From: Planktothrix tepida PCC 9214
Lineage (GTDB): Bacteria; Cyanobacteriota; Cyanobacteriia; Cyanobacteriales; Microcoleaceae
DNA length: 42,431 nucleotides
NCBI RefSeq assembly: GCF_900009145.1
Contig: NZ_LN889817.1
Location: 36,132 to 78,562 of the forward strand
Reading direction: 5' to 3'
The translations under genes and the position numbers were made by a program. Below are positions 25,831 to 34,562 of this stretch, piece by piece. The number at the start of each line of letters is the position of its first letter. The first letter of the stretch is position 1. Under the pieces are notes generated by a model. That model saw only the letters and a program-made list of their open reading frames with translations, did not search any database and had not been told where the DNA came from.

Positions 25831-26232
25831 CTAGTTTTTAGGTTCTACCCATAAATGAAATAGAGGAGGCAGATCCTCCCATTGTGTATTTATTCCCAGC
25901 GTCTCGTTGCGAACAAGGCATCGATCTTGACGTATCCAAGCTGCATCAGGAGAACGATCAGCACCATTAGGAAGGTGAAACCCAGTTGAAGAATCAAAGG
26001 TTTTTCCTAATTTTGTTTGATGATTCCATAACCATAATTGACCATTAATATCGGAATTTTTAGCTCCGGTATCACTTCCCGTGGGAGGTATAACAATTAA
26101 TTCTCCCGTGGTAGTACGTTCTAATTTTAAATCTCGGTTTGCGATCGCAATTTCCCTAAATTGTTCAGGAGTAACGATTAATTGAATTGTTGAGGGAATA
26201 TTAACAGGTAATGTAGAAGATGATAATCCCAT
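25831..26232 (-). pseudogene. Truncated Uma2-family gene
   Basis: 133 residues against about 190 for the family. The N-terminal part is clear (IQLIVTPEQFREIAIANRDLKLERTTTGELIVIPPTGSDTGAKNSDINGQLW, quoted here only as blocks IQLIVTPEQF, LKLERTTTGELIVI and SPDAAWIRQDR). After RQDR the sequence departs from the family, and the segment with the catalytic Asp/Glu/Lys core (CPDFVVEL...K) is missing. The frame ends 17 bases from the convergent HTH-nuclease gene, so the 3' end was probably lost by deletion or recombination at that point. It may still be translated, but nuclease activity is not expected. A functional relative remains at 14007. Confidence 0.6.
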
Positions 26233-26265
26233 AGTTTTATCCTTAACCTTAAATTCCTATTATAA

Positions 26266-26291
26266 ACCCCCCTAAAATATAAAAGGGGGGT
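26266..26291 (-). terminator. Hairpin terminator after ndhB
   Basis: ACCCCCC and GGGGGGT (26266-26272 with 26285-26291) form a 7-bp stem with a 12-base A/T loop. On the minus strand it follows ndhB by 24 bases and is followed by TTATAAT, so it can end ndhB transcription. Confidence 0.65.
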
Positions 26292-26315
26292 AGCCGAGAA
26301 ATTCAGAAGTTAAAA

Positions 26316-27884
26316 TTACTTCCGTTTGGTAATGATAGGAGATGTTGTCAGATTAGCAACGGTTTTGGTTTTCACCAATGCGTTTTTAAACATCGGAGTA
26401 TGGGTAATCGCATCGCTTGATAAGGTAAATAACGGATTCGATAAAATACCTGATAACGAAGTCGCGACCAAAGTTAACACTAAACCCACTTGTAGAGGAC
26501 GCATTCCGGGTAAATTCCATTGCATAGCCGGATAATTTTTCACCGCATCTGACATTTCTTGGGGCTCTTTCACCACCATCATTTTCACAACGCGAATGTA
26601 ATAATAAATCGAGACGACACTGGTGACTAACCCTAACAAAACTAAGGCGTATAAACCCGCTTGCCAACCTGCCCAAAACAGATAAATTTTGCCAAAAAAT
26701 CCAGCTAAGGGAGGAATACCACCCAAGGATAATAGACAAATACTTAAACACAGGGTTAATAGGGGATCTTTTTGATATAACCCACTATATTCACTAATTT
26801 GATCTGTTCCCGTTCTCAGGGAGAAGAGAATCACACAAATGAACCCGCCTAAGTTCATAAACAGATAAATCAACAGGTAAAATACCATGCTGGAATATCC
26901 GGCTTCTGTTCCAGCAATTAACCCAATCATCACAAACCCAGCTTGGGCAATAGATGAATAAGCTAACATCCGTTTCATGCTGGTTTGAGCGAGCGCCACT
27001 ACGTTTCCTAAGATCATACTCAGGAGGGCTAAAGCGGTGAATACAAAGCGCCATTCATCGGCGACGGACGGAAAAGCGTTAATCAGTAAGCGAATGGCCA
27101 GGGCAAACCCGGCGGTTTTGGAACCCACGGATAAAAACGCCACAACGGGGGTGGGTGAACCTTCGTAAACGTCCGGTGTCCATTGGTGAAAGGGAACAGC
27201 CGAAATTTTAAAGGAAATTCCAGCAATGACGAAGACTAAAGCGATGACAACGCCGAGAGATTCACCGCTAGAAGTCGCTAAAACGTTGGCAATTTCAGTT
27301 AAATTGGTTTTGCCTCCCGACAGTCCATATAATAGGGATAAACCATAGAGAAATACGGCGGAACTCGCAGCCCCAATTAACAGATATTTCAATGCGGCTT
27401 CGTTAGAACGGGGGTCACGTTTGGTATATCCCGTTAATAAATAAGAGGAGATACTCAGGGTTTCCAACGAAACAAAAATGGTGACTAATTCATTCGCCCC
27501 GGACAGGAACATCGCCCCTAAAGTTGCAGTTAATAGAATGGCGATAAATTCTGCTAAGGCGGTTCCCGTTTGTTCAACGTAGCGAATGGACATTAAAATC
27601 GTGACGGCTGAAGACAGGGCAATAATTCCCCGAAAGACGATACTGAGATCATCCCCATTGAAACTGCCTAAAAAGGCGATGGTATTGGTTGTATCCCATT
27701 GAGTGTACAACACCCCAACCGAAAGCAGTAAACCTGCGATCGCCGCATAAGGCGTCCATTGGGAAGATTGAACGCGCCCAACAATCAAATCACCGACTAA
27801 CACCACCAAGAGGGTTATGATCACAATCCCCTCTGGCCAAATAATCCCAGCGTTTAACTGCGCTGCAAGAGTCGAAAAATCCAT
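26316..27884 (-). CDS. ndhB: NAD(P)H-quinone oxidoreductase subunit 2 (NDH-1 subunit N)
   Basis: NdhB is one of the antiporter-like proton-pumping membrane subunits of cyanobacterial NDH-1, used in respiration, cyclic electron flow and CO2 uptake. The 522 residues are about the normal length, with around 14 membrane segments. Family marks include [28 protein letters not shown] (blocks GANELVTIF and [12 protein letters not shown]), a conserved Glu in FVSLE, Lys in the [15 protein letters not shown] helix, and [18 protein letters not shown]. It is a single gene on the minus strand with its own terminator. The GC content is slightly higher than in its neighbours, as expected for a conserved, highly expressed gene. 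Confidence 0.97.
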   Translation of the reverse strand: MDFSTLAAQLNAGIIWPEGIVIITLLVVLVGDLIVGRVQSSQWTPYAAIAGLLLSVGVLYTQWDTTNTIAFLGSFNGDDLSIVFRGIIALSSAVTILMSIRYVEQTGTALAEFIAILLTATLGAMFLSGANELVTIFVSLETLSISSYLLTGYTKRDPRSNEAALKYLLIGAASSAVFLYGLSLLYGLSGGKTNLTEIANVLATSSGESLGVVIALVFVIAGISFKISAVPFHQWTPDVYEGSPTPVVAFLSVGSKTAGFALAIRLLINAFPSVADEWRFVFTALALLSMILGNVVALAQTSMKRMLAYSSIAQAGFVMIGLIAGTEAGYSSMVFYLLIYLFMNLGGFICVILFSLRTGTDQISEYSGLYQKDPLLTLCLSICLLSLGGIPPLAGFFGKIYLFWAGWQAGLYALVLLGLVTSVVSIYYYIRVVKMMVVKEPQEMSDAVKNYPAMQWNLPGMRPLQVGLVLTLVATSLSGILSNPLFTLSSDAITHTPMFKNALVKTKTVANLTTSPIITKRK

Positions 27885-28138
27885 AGCCTAACCTAAATGG
27901 ATAGTATCGTTTACAACGAATTGGTTCTTGAGATATCCTCTCAACGCCCAATTCCCAATCCTTTGAACATTTCTTAACATAACTTCTTTCTTACCATGTA
28001 TTTGTTTCAATTGCTGATAGGCATTAATTTGGATTAAAGTTTCCAGTTCCTCCAGAATTCCTCAAATCGAATCTCAGCAAGTTTCCGAGAACAGCGTTGG
28101 TTGCGTCTGGGAGTCCATGATCCCTCTTTTTACACGCA

Positions 28139-29371
28139 TTAAGAGGAACTTAAACGCCAAGCAATTAAAGGTTCAACTTTACCTTTAACAAAAATTGGAT
28201 CACAAGGTTCAACCTTGAGTTTCCGATTTAAAGCTTGATACAGGGTATCCGAAAGAGTAATTTCTCCAGCCGGAGTAATGCCTTCTAAACGTTTACCCGT
28301 ATTCACCACATCTCCAATAACGGTGTAAGTTCTGACTTCCTTTCCGCCAAATAATCCCTCAATCACTTCCCCACAATGAACGCTACAACCTGCTCCCAAA
28401 CCATAGGAATTCAAGCTATTTTTAGCGGCTTTTTGCATAGCTTGAGCCGCTTGAATGCCTTGTTGGGGGGTAGCATAAATCGCCATAATTTCATCCCCAG
28501 CTAGGGTCATTTTTAAGGGATGATATCGTGCAACTTCTGGTTCTACCATTTGATAATAATGGTTTAAAACCTGGGCAGCAATATCCGGTTGTTTTTCTTC
28601 ACACCATTGAGTAAAGCCCCGAATATCCATAAATAAAATTGTGCGATCGCATTGTTGAAAGGCTAAGGCTTCAGGATTATTTAACGCTGTTGTAACCATA
28701 TAACTTCCCATCCCCCACTCTGCCATATTTCCTAATAATCTAGCTGTTTGTTGAAGCTGATATCGTTGTTGGGATAGTTGAAAGGCTTGTAACCCTAAAA
28801 GTAGCCCAATTAAAATCATACTTAAAGTCAAAAATAAATGAGTTTTGCTTTGCAGAAAATTCAGAAATGTTTGCCAATATAATTGATCAGAATCCACAGA
28901 AATCTCAACAACAATATAAAAAGCAATAATCATTAAAGTTCGGGTAATACTTTCCAGAGGAAAGAATAACCAATCTGCTTTTAAATTGCTATGAAACCTT
29001 AATCCTTGAAGCGTAGCAATGAGGAAAGAAAAAATTAAGAATACAATATGAATAGGTTCTTTTAAAAACTCTAATCCATCATAAGGTAAATCCAGGACTG
29101 TGTACAAACTAACCCCGACTAAATTTCCCCAAAATCGATGGGTTTTTGGACGAGAGAGAACCCAGGCTTGTACTAACATGGCTACAATTAATAAATATTC
29201 TGTTGGGTCAGTTAAATACTCAATCCAACTTTTAGAAATAATATTAGAGAGACTTTTTAAAATTAAAAAATAACCACTATTACTCAAAAGCTCACCCCAG
29301 AAAGCACTTTGAGGATTTCCTGTAAATCGAGATTCTAAAAGGGATGTTAGGGAATTAGATGAGGTATACAT
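28139..29371 (-). CDS. Membrane-bound class III nucleotide cyclase (probable adenylate cyclase)
   Basis: 410 residues. The first 205 contain about five or six hydrophobic segments (for example YLLIVAMLVQAWVL, IHIVFLIFSFLIATL, MIIAFYIVVEI, LFLTLSMILIGLLLGL). The class III catalytic domain follows: metal-binding Asp in ILFMDIRGFTQW and in LAGDEIMAIY, the adenine-selective Lys in LKMTLAGDE, and the transition-state residues in TVIGDVVNTGKRLEG (Asn and Arg). All key residues are there, so it should make cAMP as a homodimer. No HAMP, CHASE or GAF domain is present; the membrane part is probably the sensor. It is a single gene; the downstream ndhB promoter region begins about 140 bases after its stop. 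Confidence 0.9.
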   Translation of the reverse strand: MYTSSNSLTSLLESRFTGNPQSAFWGELLSNSGYFLILKSLSNIISKSWIEYLTDPTEYLLIVAMLVQAWVLSRPKTHRFWGNLVGVSLYTVLDLPYDGLEFLKEPIHIVFLIFSFLIATLQGLRFHSNLKADWLFFPLESITRTLMIIAFYIVVEISVDSDQLYWQTFLNFLQSKTHLFLTLSMILIGLLLGLQAFQLSQQRYQLQQTARLLGNMAEWGMGSYMVTTALNNPEALAFQQCDRTILFMDIRGFTQWCEEKQPDIAAQVLNHYYQMVEPEVARYHPLKMTLAGDEIMAIYATPQQGIQAAQAMQKAAKNSLNSYGLGAGCSVHCGEVIEGLFGGKEVRTYTVIGDVVNTGKRLEGITPAGEITLSDTLYQALNRKLKVEPCDPIFVKGKVEPLIAWRLSSS

Positions 29372-29665
29372 GAATGCAGAATTTAATGCTGATATCAGTT
29401 TTAAGAGTTATGATTCTACCAAGACTGCCATATTATCATCAAACCAACTATAATTTGAGTTAAATTTATCAGGACAAAAATTGTTATTAAGTGGTTTAGA
29501 TTACGGCAATCATAATTGAACTGTGAATCGTGATTTTATTAATCCTTAGCACCCGAATCGTTAATAACTTTTTGAAAAATCAACTTTTTCTATTATAACA
29601 AACTTTTTGATCTTGAATATCAGTCATTAATTTCCACACCCAATTCCCTCTCCGTTAAATTTGGA

Positions 29666-30088
29666 TTAACTGGGTTTGACTAAAACGATATTCCCTTCTA
29701 GTTTAGCTAGATAACGTTTTAATCCTCGATCAGCCGGCCCTTTAATCACTGCACCATCTGGGGTAAATTGGGACGCATGACAAGGACATCCAAATTCTTT
29801 TTTACTCGCTTCCCATTGCACAACACAATCTAAATGGGGACAAGTGGGATTAACAGCAGAAATCTCCTGGGGATTGTTGGGATTACGAATAATTAAAACA
29901 GGAATTTGAGAATTTAAAATAGATCCCTGTTCATCGAGTTCTTGAAGGGTTCCCACTTGGATAAACTGATCAGGGCGAGTGACAAGATTTGACGATTTTT
30001 TAGAGTTAGAACAAGCGGCTAAAGCAACAGGAAAGAAACTCGCTAAACTTCCCACACTGACCCAAGCTAAAAAAGTACGACGGTTCAT
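29666..30088 (-). CDS. Rieske [2Fe-2S] lipoprotein
   Basis: 140 residues from ATG 30088, which has AGG in ATAGGTTAATT before it; a TTG at 30115 would add nine residues. The N-terminus MNRRTFLAWVSVGS is Tat-like (RRTFL) and ends in a lipobox VALAAC with Cys26, so the protein is probably an envelope lipoprotein. The Rieske cluster ligands are complete: CPH at 83-85 and CPCH at 101-104, with Cys88 and Cys103 for the disulfide of high-potential Rieske proteins. It is not the b6f subunit PetC (no transmembrane hinge, different length). It lies downstream of an exported rubrerythrin gene on the same strand and may hand electrons to it. Confidence 0.88.
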   Translation of the reverse strand: MNRRTFLAWVSVGSLASFFPVALAACSNSKKSSNLVTRPDQFIQVGTLQELDEQGSILNSQIPVLIIRNPNNPQEISAVNPTCPHLDCVVQWEASKKEFGCPCHASQFTPDGAVIKGPADRGLKRYLAKLEGNIVLVKPS

Positions 30089-30126
30089 AATTAACCTATA
30101 AATTTTAGAGTTCAATCCTGAGAACT

Positions 30127-30158
30127 ATGTAGAGACGTTTCCAGCAACATCTCTACAT
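30127..30158. repeat. Hairpin repeat between rubrerythrin and Rieske genes
   Basis: ATGTAGAGACGTT (30127-30139) and AACATCTCTACAT (30146-30158) form a 13-bp stem with one C-A mismatch and a 6-base loop. This GTAGAGACG-type hairpin is a common dispersed repeat in cyanobacteria. Here it could stabilise or attenuate the transcript between the two genes; no T run follows. Confidence 0.75.
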
Positions 30159-30202
30159 CAGTAAAATTTCAAAATGCAGTAATAAAAAAATAGCTTAAAC
30201 CT

Positions 30203-30913
30203 CTAAGCAACACTCAAGAAAAGATTTTCCGCCGTATTACAATCGGGACAATTGGTAAACCCTAAAGTATTGGTTGTATAACCACATTGAGGACAGACAT
30301 AAAATGTCATTTTAGCTTCTTGCCACTGGCCTAAATTATCCTTCGCTTGAGTATATAAATTAGCGTGTTGCTTTTCCGCATCAATCGCGTAGGTAAAGGT
30401 AACAACTGCATCTTGATTTCCTTCAGCACGCGCTTGTTCAATAAATTGGGGATACATAGTATGTCGTTCATAGGATTCTCCCTTAATGGCTTCTTGCAAA
30501 TTTTCAGCCGTTGATTTCACAGTGGGAGTTTCAATTTTTGCTTCAGGTGTGACACCCAATTTCCGAATCACTGCGCCATGATTAGCCGCATGAATTGCTT
30601 CTGCATCCGCCGCAGCTTGAAATAAAGCAGCAACTTGCAGATATCCTTCATCAGTTGCTTTTTGGGAAAAAGCAAGATAACGAGCATGGGCGTTAGATTC
30701 CCCATTATAAGCGGCTTGTAAATTTTTCAGCGTCGCTGACGAAGTATTATTACTAGGTGTAACAGAGTTTTGAATTTGAGGAGTCGCTGGAACCGTTTTC
30801 ACCGTAGGTTGATTAGAATTACAACCGACTAAACTCAACCCGCTTAACAGCGTCACCGTCACGATACTAACGGTTGGGCGAAAGAGGGAACGCAGATTTA
30901 AAGAATAATTCAT
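30203..30913 (-). CDS. Exported rubrerythrin lipoprotein
   Basis: 236 residues. Rubrerythrins reduce peroxide with a di-iron site and a rubredoxin centre; most are cytosolic. This one has a signal peptide with a lipobox (LSLVGC, Cys31), then a Ser/Thr/Asn-rich linker to about residue 60. The ferritin-like domain keeps the iron ligands: GESNAHARY, AEAIHAANH, GESYERHTMYPQF and DAEKQHANLY (two ExxH motifs). The C-terminus has the rubredoxin-like CPQCGY and CPDC pair. All parts look functional. The downstream Rieske lipoprotein gene suggests an extracytoplasmic electron supply. Nothing is truncated. Confidence 0.9.
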   Translation of the reverse strand: MNYSLNLRSLFRPTVSIVTVTLLSGLSLVGCNSNQPTVKTVPATPQIQNSVTPSNNTSSATLKNLQAAYNGESNAHARYLAFSQKATDEGYLQVAALFQAAADAEAIHAANHGAVIRKLGVTPEAKIETPTVKSTAENLQEAIKGESYERHTMYPQFIEQARAEGNQDAVVTFTYAIDAEKQHANLYTQAKDNLGQWQEAKMTFYVCPQCGYTTNTLGFTNCPDCNTAENLFLSVA

Positions 30914-31332
30914 CTTGATTCGGTTTCCTAACTCAGAATTGAACAGATAACTGTTTTGTTACTGAAATTCAAGGTAAACCTAAAAAGTGGCAATCTGGTG
31001 ACGCAGATTACAGCAAACCCAGCTTTTTACTCCTCTCCTTCATCGATGAACTTTAAACAGTGAAAATTGAGAGCAATATCTCTTTTTTTCATGATCAGGA
31101 TGATGTTCAAATCAGAATTTTTCTCCTAAGAGTTCAATGGGTACTGTGGCTTTTTAATTTTCTCTATTAAACTTTTATTCATATTGTTAAGAACCTTGAA
31201 TTTAGTTATAGTATTGTTCAGTTTTGTATCAAGTAGTGGATGAGTCATCCCTTCCGTGAAAATAGAGAGTTTTAAAGCGTTACCATAAAAAAAGTAAAAC
31301 TTTAATTCTAACTTAAAACTAAAAAATCAATT
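30914..31332. other. Divergent promoter region between rubrerythrin and SSADH genes
   Basis: 419 bases with no credible reading frame. It contains a good rightward promoter (31184-31212) and presumably the leftward promoter of the rubrerythrin operon. A short GAGA/TCTC hairpin with a T run near 31070-31090 is too weak to call a terminator. Confidence 0.6.
31184..31212 (+). promoter_or_regulatory. Predicted promoter of the SSADH/2-OGDC operon
   Basis: TTGTTA (31184-31189) and TATAGT (31207-31212) with a 17-base spacer. The distance to the ATG at 31333 leaves a leader of about 115 bases. Confidence 0.45.
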
Positions 31333-32697
31333 ATGGGCATTGCTACAATTAACCCGGCAACAGGCGAAACAGTCAAAACCTTTACCGCCTTGACGGATGC
31401 CGAAATTGAGAACGCTTTAGCTCTAGCGGATCGTGCCTTTAGAGACTATCGGCGAATATCCTTTGATACTCGATCGCAATGGATGCAAAACGCAGCTAAC
31501 CTGTTAGAAGAAAACGCCGAAACCTACGCCAAAATCATGACCTTGGAAATGGGGAAACCCATTACTGCCGCGATCGCAGAAGCGAAAAAAAGTGCCTCCG
31601 TTTGTCGTTATTATGCGGAAAATGCAGCCCAATTTTTAGCGGATGTTCCCGTCTCCAGTGACGCCAGTAACAGCTTTGTTTCCTATGAACCCCTAGGGGC
31701 AATTTTAGCAGTCATGCCTTGGAATTTCCCCTTCTGGCAAGTGTTTCGTTTTGCCGCGCCTGCTTTAATGGCGGGAAATGTCGGTTTACTCAAACACGCT
31801 TCTAACGTGCCTCAATGCGCCTTAGCCATTGCGGAAATTTTCCAAAACGCTGGATTTCCTGACGGGGTGTTTCAAACCTTATTAGTCGGTTCTAATAAAG
31901 TCGCCCAAATTATTACCGATGATCGCGTCAAAGCGGGAACCTTAACCGGAAGTGAACCCGCAGGTGCAAGTTTAGCTTCGTTGGCAGGTCAAAATATTAA
32001 AAAAACCGTCCTAGAATTAGGCGGAAGTGATCCGTTTATTGTGCTAGAAAGTGCGGATTTAAACGCAGCAGTTGAAGCCGCCGTTACCGCACGAATGTTA
32101 AATAATGGGCAATCTTGTATTGCAGCCAAACGGTTTATTTTAATCTCAAGTATTGCCGATGAATTTGAACGTTGTATGGCTGAAAAATTTGCAGCTTTAA
32201 AAATCGGTGATCCGATGTTACCTGATACCGAAGTCGGGCCGTTAGCAACCCCAGATATTTTAATGGAGTTGGATGATCAAGTTCAACGTTGTGTTGAATT
32301 GGGAGCCAAAGTTTTAACTGGAGGTCAACCCCTAAATTGTCCGGGGAATTTTTATCCGCCAACTATTTTAACCCAAATTCCTGAAGGAGCCCCTGCTTAT
32401 AGTGAAGAATTCTTTGGGCCGGTGGCGTTAATCTTCCGCGTCAATTCTTTAGATGAAGCCATTACCCTTGCTAATAGCACCATTTTTGGTTTAGGTGCTA
32501 GTGCTTGGACAACAAATCAAGCTGAACAAGAGCGTTTAATTCGAGAATTAGAAGCGGGTGCAGTGTTTATTAACGGTTTAGTTAAATCCGATCCGCGCTT
32601 ACCCTTTGGAGGCATCAAACGTTCCGGTTACGGACGAGAATTGAGCATCCAAGGAATTCACGAATTTGTGAATATTAAAACTGTTTGGATGAAATAA
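31333..32697 (+). CDS. gabD: Succinate-semialdehyde dehydrogenase
   Basis: A 454-residue aldehyde dehydrogenase. Catalytic residues are in place: Asn131 (PWNFPFWQ), Glu228 (LELGGSDPF) and nucleophile Cys262 (NNGQSCIAAKRF). MGIATINPATGE at the start and the 454-residue length fit the cyanobacterial SSADH group. It oxidises succinic semialdehyde to succinate with NAD(P)+. Directly downstream is the 2-oxoglutarate decarboxylase gene, which makes this substrate; the pair is the known cyanobacterial route that replaces 2-oxoglutarate dehydrogenase in the TCA cycle (described in Synechococcus PCC 7002). The gap between the two is 94 bases, so they are probably one operon. Confidence 0.92.
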   Translation: MGIATINPATGETVKTFTALTDAEIENALALADRAFRDYRRISFDTRSQWMQNAANLLEENAETYAKIMTLEMGKPITAAIAEAKKSASVCRYYAENAAQFLADVPVSSDASNSFVSYEPLGAILAVMPWNFPFWQVFRFAAPALMAGNVGLLKHASNVPQCALAIAEIFQNAGFPDGVFQTLLVGSNKVAQIITDDRVKAGTLTGSEPAGASLASLAGQNIKKTVLELGGSDPFIVLESADLNAAVEAAVTARMLNNGQSCIAAKRFILISSIADEFERCMAEKFAALKIGDPMLPDTEVGPLATPDILMELDDQVQRCVELGAKVLTGGQPLNCPGNFYPPTILTQIPEGAPAYSEEFFGPVALIFRVNSLDEAITLANSTIFGLGASAWTTNQAEQERLIRELEAGAVFINGLVKSDPRLPFGGIKRSGYGRELSIQGIHEFVNIKTVWMK

Positions 32698-32791
32698 GGC
32701 AGGCGCAACCGGGTTTGTCAGTTTCTGTATAAGCTCTATCGGGTTTATTGTTTTGGGTTTTAGGTTTCGGGTTCTATTTTTCTGGAAAATT

Positions 32792-34429
32792 ATGAATACA
32801 GCACAACTGTTAGTTAAATGTTTGGAAAATGAAGGGGTCGAGTATATTTTTGGAGTACCTGGGGAAGAGAATATGCAAATTCTTGAATCCCTCAAAACAT
32901 CCTCGATCAAATTTATTACAACTCGCCATGAACAAGGTGCTGCTTTTATGGCAGATGTTTATGGTCGCTTAACCGGAAGAGCCGGAGTTTGTTTATCAAC
33001 ATTAGGCCCTGGAGCGACCAATTTAATGACAGGGGTTGCTGATGCGAATTTAGATGGAGCACCGTTAGTTGCAATTACGGGTCAAGTGGGAACCGACCGA
33101 ATGCACATTGAATCCCATCAATATTTGGATTTAGTGGCAATGTTTGCTCCGGTTACGAAATGGAATGCTCAAATTGTTCGCCCTAGTATTACCCCAGAAA
33201 TTGTCAGAAAAGCGTTTAAAATAGCGCAAGCTGAAAAACCAGGAGCCGTGCATATTGATCTCCCAGAAAATATTGCTAATATGGCGGTTGAAGGCTATCC
33301 TTTAAAAAAGGATAAGCGAGAAAAAGTTTATTCCGCTTATCAAAGTATGAATGAAGCTGCCATCGCAATTTCTAAAGCGAATAACCCCTTAATTTTAGTG
33401 GGAAATGGGGCAATTCGAGCCAATGCTTGTGCAGCTTTCACGGAATTTGCCACCCAACTTAATATTCCAGTTGTTAATACCTTTATGGGTAAAGGGGTGA
33501 TTCCTTATACCCATCCTTTATCGTTATGGACAACAGGATTACAATTGCGGGATTATATTAGCTGTGGGTTTGACAAAGCCGATTTAATCATTGCTGTTGG
33601 CTATGATTTAATTGAATATTCCCCAAAAAAATGGAATCCCCAAGGCAAAGTTCCCATTATTCATATTAGCGAAACGCCTGCGGAAGTTGATAGCAGTTAT
33701 ATTCTGATTGCTGAAATTATTGGGGATATTTCTGACTCTCTCCATGAAATTTTAAGACGTTCAGATCGCACAGGAAAAGCTGAACCCTATGCCTTAAAAT
33801 TAAGAACTGATATTCGCAAAGATTACGAATATTATGCTAATGATAATGGATTTCCAATTAAACCGCAAAAAATTATTTATGATTTGCGTCAAGTTATGGG
33901 CCCAGAAGATATTGTGATTTCTGATGTCGGTGCTCATAAAATGTGGATGGCGAGACATTATCATTGTGAACGTCCGAATACTTGTTTAATTTCTAATGGA
34001 TTTGCTGCGATGGGAATTGCGATTCCCGGTGCAGTGGCGGCAAAATTAGTTTATCCTGATCGCAAGATAGTAGCGGTGACAGGAGATGGCGGATTTATGA
34101 TGAATAATCAAGAATTAGAAACCGCTTTACGAGTGGGAACACCGTTTGTTACCTTAATCTTTAATGATGGCGGTTATGGATTAATTGAATGGAAACAAAA
34201 TGATCAATTTGGTGAATCTTGTTTTATCAAATTTGGGAATCCTGACTTTGTTAAATTTGCTGAAAGTATGGGGTTAAAAGGATATCGTGTTGAAGCTACA
34301 ACGGATTTTGTTCCTATTCTTAAAGAAGCCTTAAATCAAGAGGTTCCTGTTGTTATTGATTGTCCCGTAGACTATCAAGAAAACTCGCGCTTTAGTCAAC
34401 GCTCTGGTGGGTTGTGTTGTCCGATTTAA
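32792..34429 (+). CDS. 2-Oxoglutarate decarboxylase (acetolactate synthase-like, ThDP-dependent)
   Basis: 545 residues from ATG 32792 (weak GGAAAA site), where the family begins (MNTAQLLVKCLENEGVEYIF); the frame is open to 32753 but adds an unrelated leader. It is a thiamine-diphosphate enzyme: catalytic Glu48 (RHEQGAAFMADVYGRL), and a ThDP/Mg motif near residue 430 (TGDGGFMMNNQELETA). By sequence alone it would be annotated as acetolactate synthase large subunit, but no small subunit is near and the SSADH neighbour identifies it as the decarboxylase of the cyanobacterial TCA bypass. It converts 2-oxoglutarate to succinic semialdehyde and CO2. A hairpin terminator follows. Confidence 0.88.
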   Translation: MNTAQLLVKCLENEGVEYIFGVPGEENMQILESLKTSSIKFITTRHEQGAAFMADVYGRLTGRAGVCLSTLGPGATNLMTGVADANLDGAPLVAITGQVGTDRMHIESHQYLDLVAMFAPVTKWNAQIVRPSITPEIVRKAFKIAQAEKPGAVHIDLPENIANMAVEGYPLKKDKREKVYSAYQSMNEAAIAISKANNPLILVGNGAIRANACAAFTEFATQLNIPVVNTFMGKGVIPYTHPLSLWTTGLQLRDYISCGFDKADLIIAVGYDLIEYSPKKWNPQGKVPIIHISETPAEVDSSYILIAEIIGDISDSLHEILRRSDRTGKAEPYALKLRTDIRKDYEYYANDNGFPIKPQKIIYDLRQVMGPEDIVISDVGAHKMWMARHYHCERPNTCLISNGFAAMGIAIPGAVAAKLVYPDRKIVAVTGDGGFMMNNQELETALRVGTPFVTLIFNDGGYGLIEWKQNDQFGESCFIKFGNPDFVKFAESMGLKGYRVEATTDFVPILKEALNQEVPVVIDCPVDYQENSRFSQRSGGLCCPI

Positions 34430-34501
34430 TCTCTGTTGTTGTGCTTTAGTATCCCAATAGTTCTTCTGCTTTAGCACTATCATTTCTAACTCAAATATGA
34501 T

Positions 34502-34551
34502 AAAAATAGCTTTGTGCGATGCTTCACAAAAAATCGTATAAAGCTATTTTT
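34502..34551 (+). terminator. Terminator of the SSADH/2-OGDC operon
   Basis: AAAAATAGCTTT (34502-34513) pairs perfectly with AAAGCTATTTTT (34540-34551) over 12 bp, with a 26-base loop. The last arm ends in a T run, and the hairpin lies 72 bases after the stop codon, just before the IS701-like element. Confidence 0.6.
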
Positions 34552-34562
34552 ATAAAATTTAT

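Noticed and set aside
26386-27054. Two open frames within ndhB on the same strand
   Set aside because: They are out-of-frame shadows of ndhB; their composition (Cys, Arg, Ser rich) is typical of a wrong frame.
32753-32791. Upstream start for the 2-OGDC gene
   Set aside because: The added residues are unrelated to the family, which begins at MNTAQLLVKC; the leader comes from noncoding sequence.
32792-34429. Acetolactate synthase for branched-chain amino acids
   Set aside because: There is no regulatory subunit gene and the SSADH neighbour fits the 2-oxoglutarate decarboxylase pairing.
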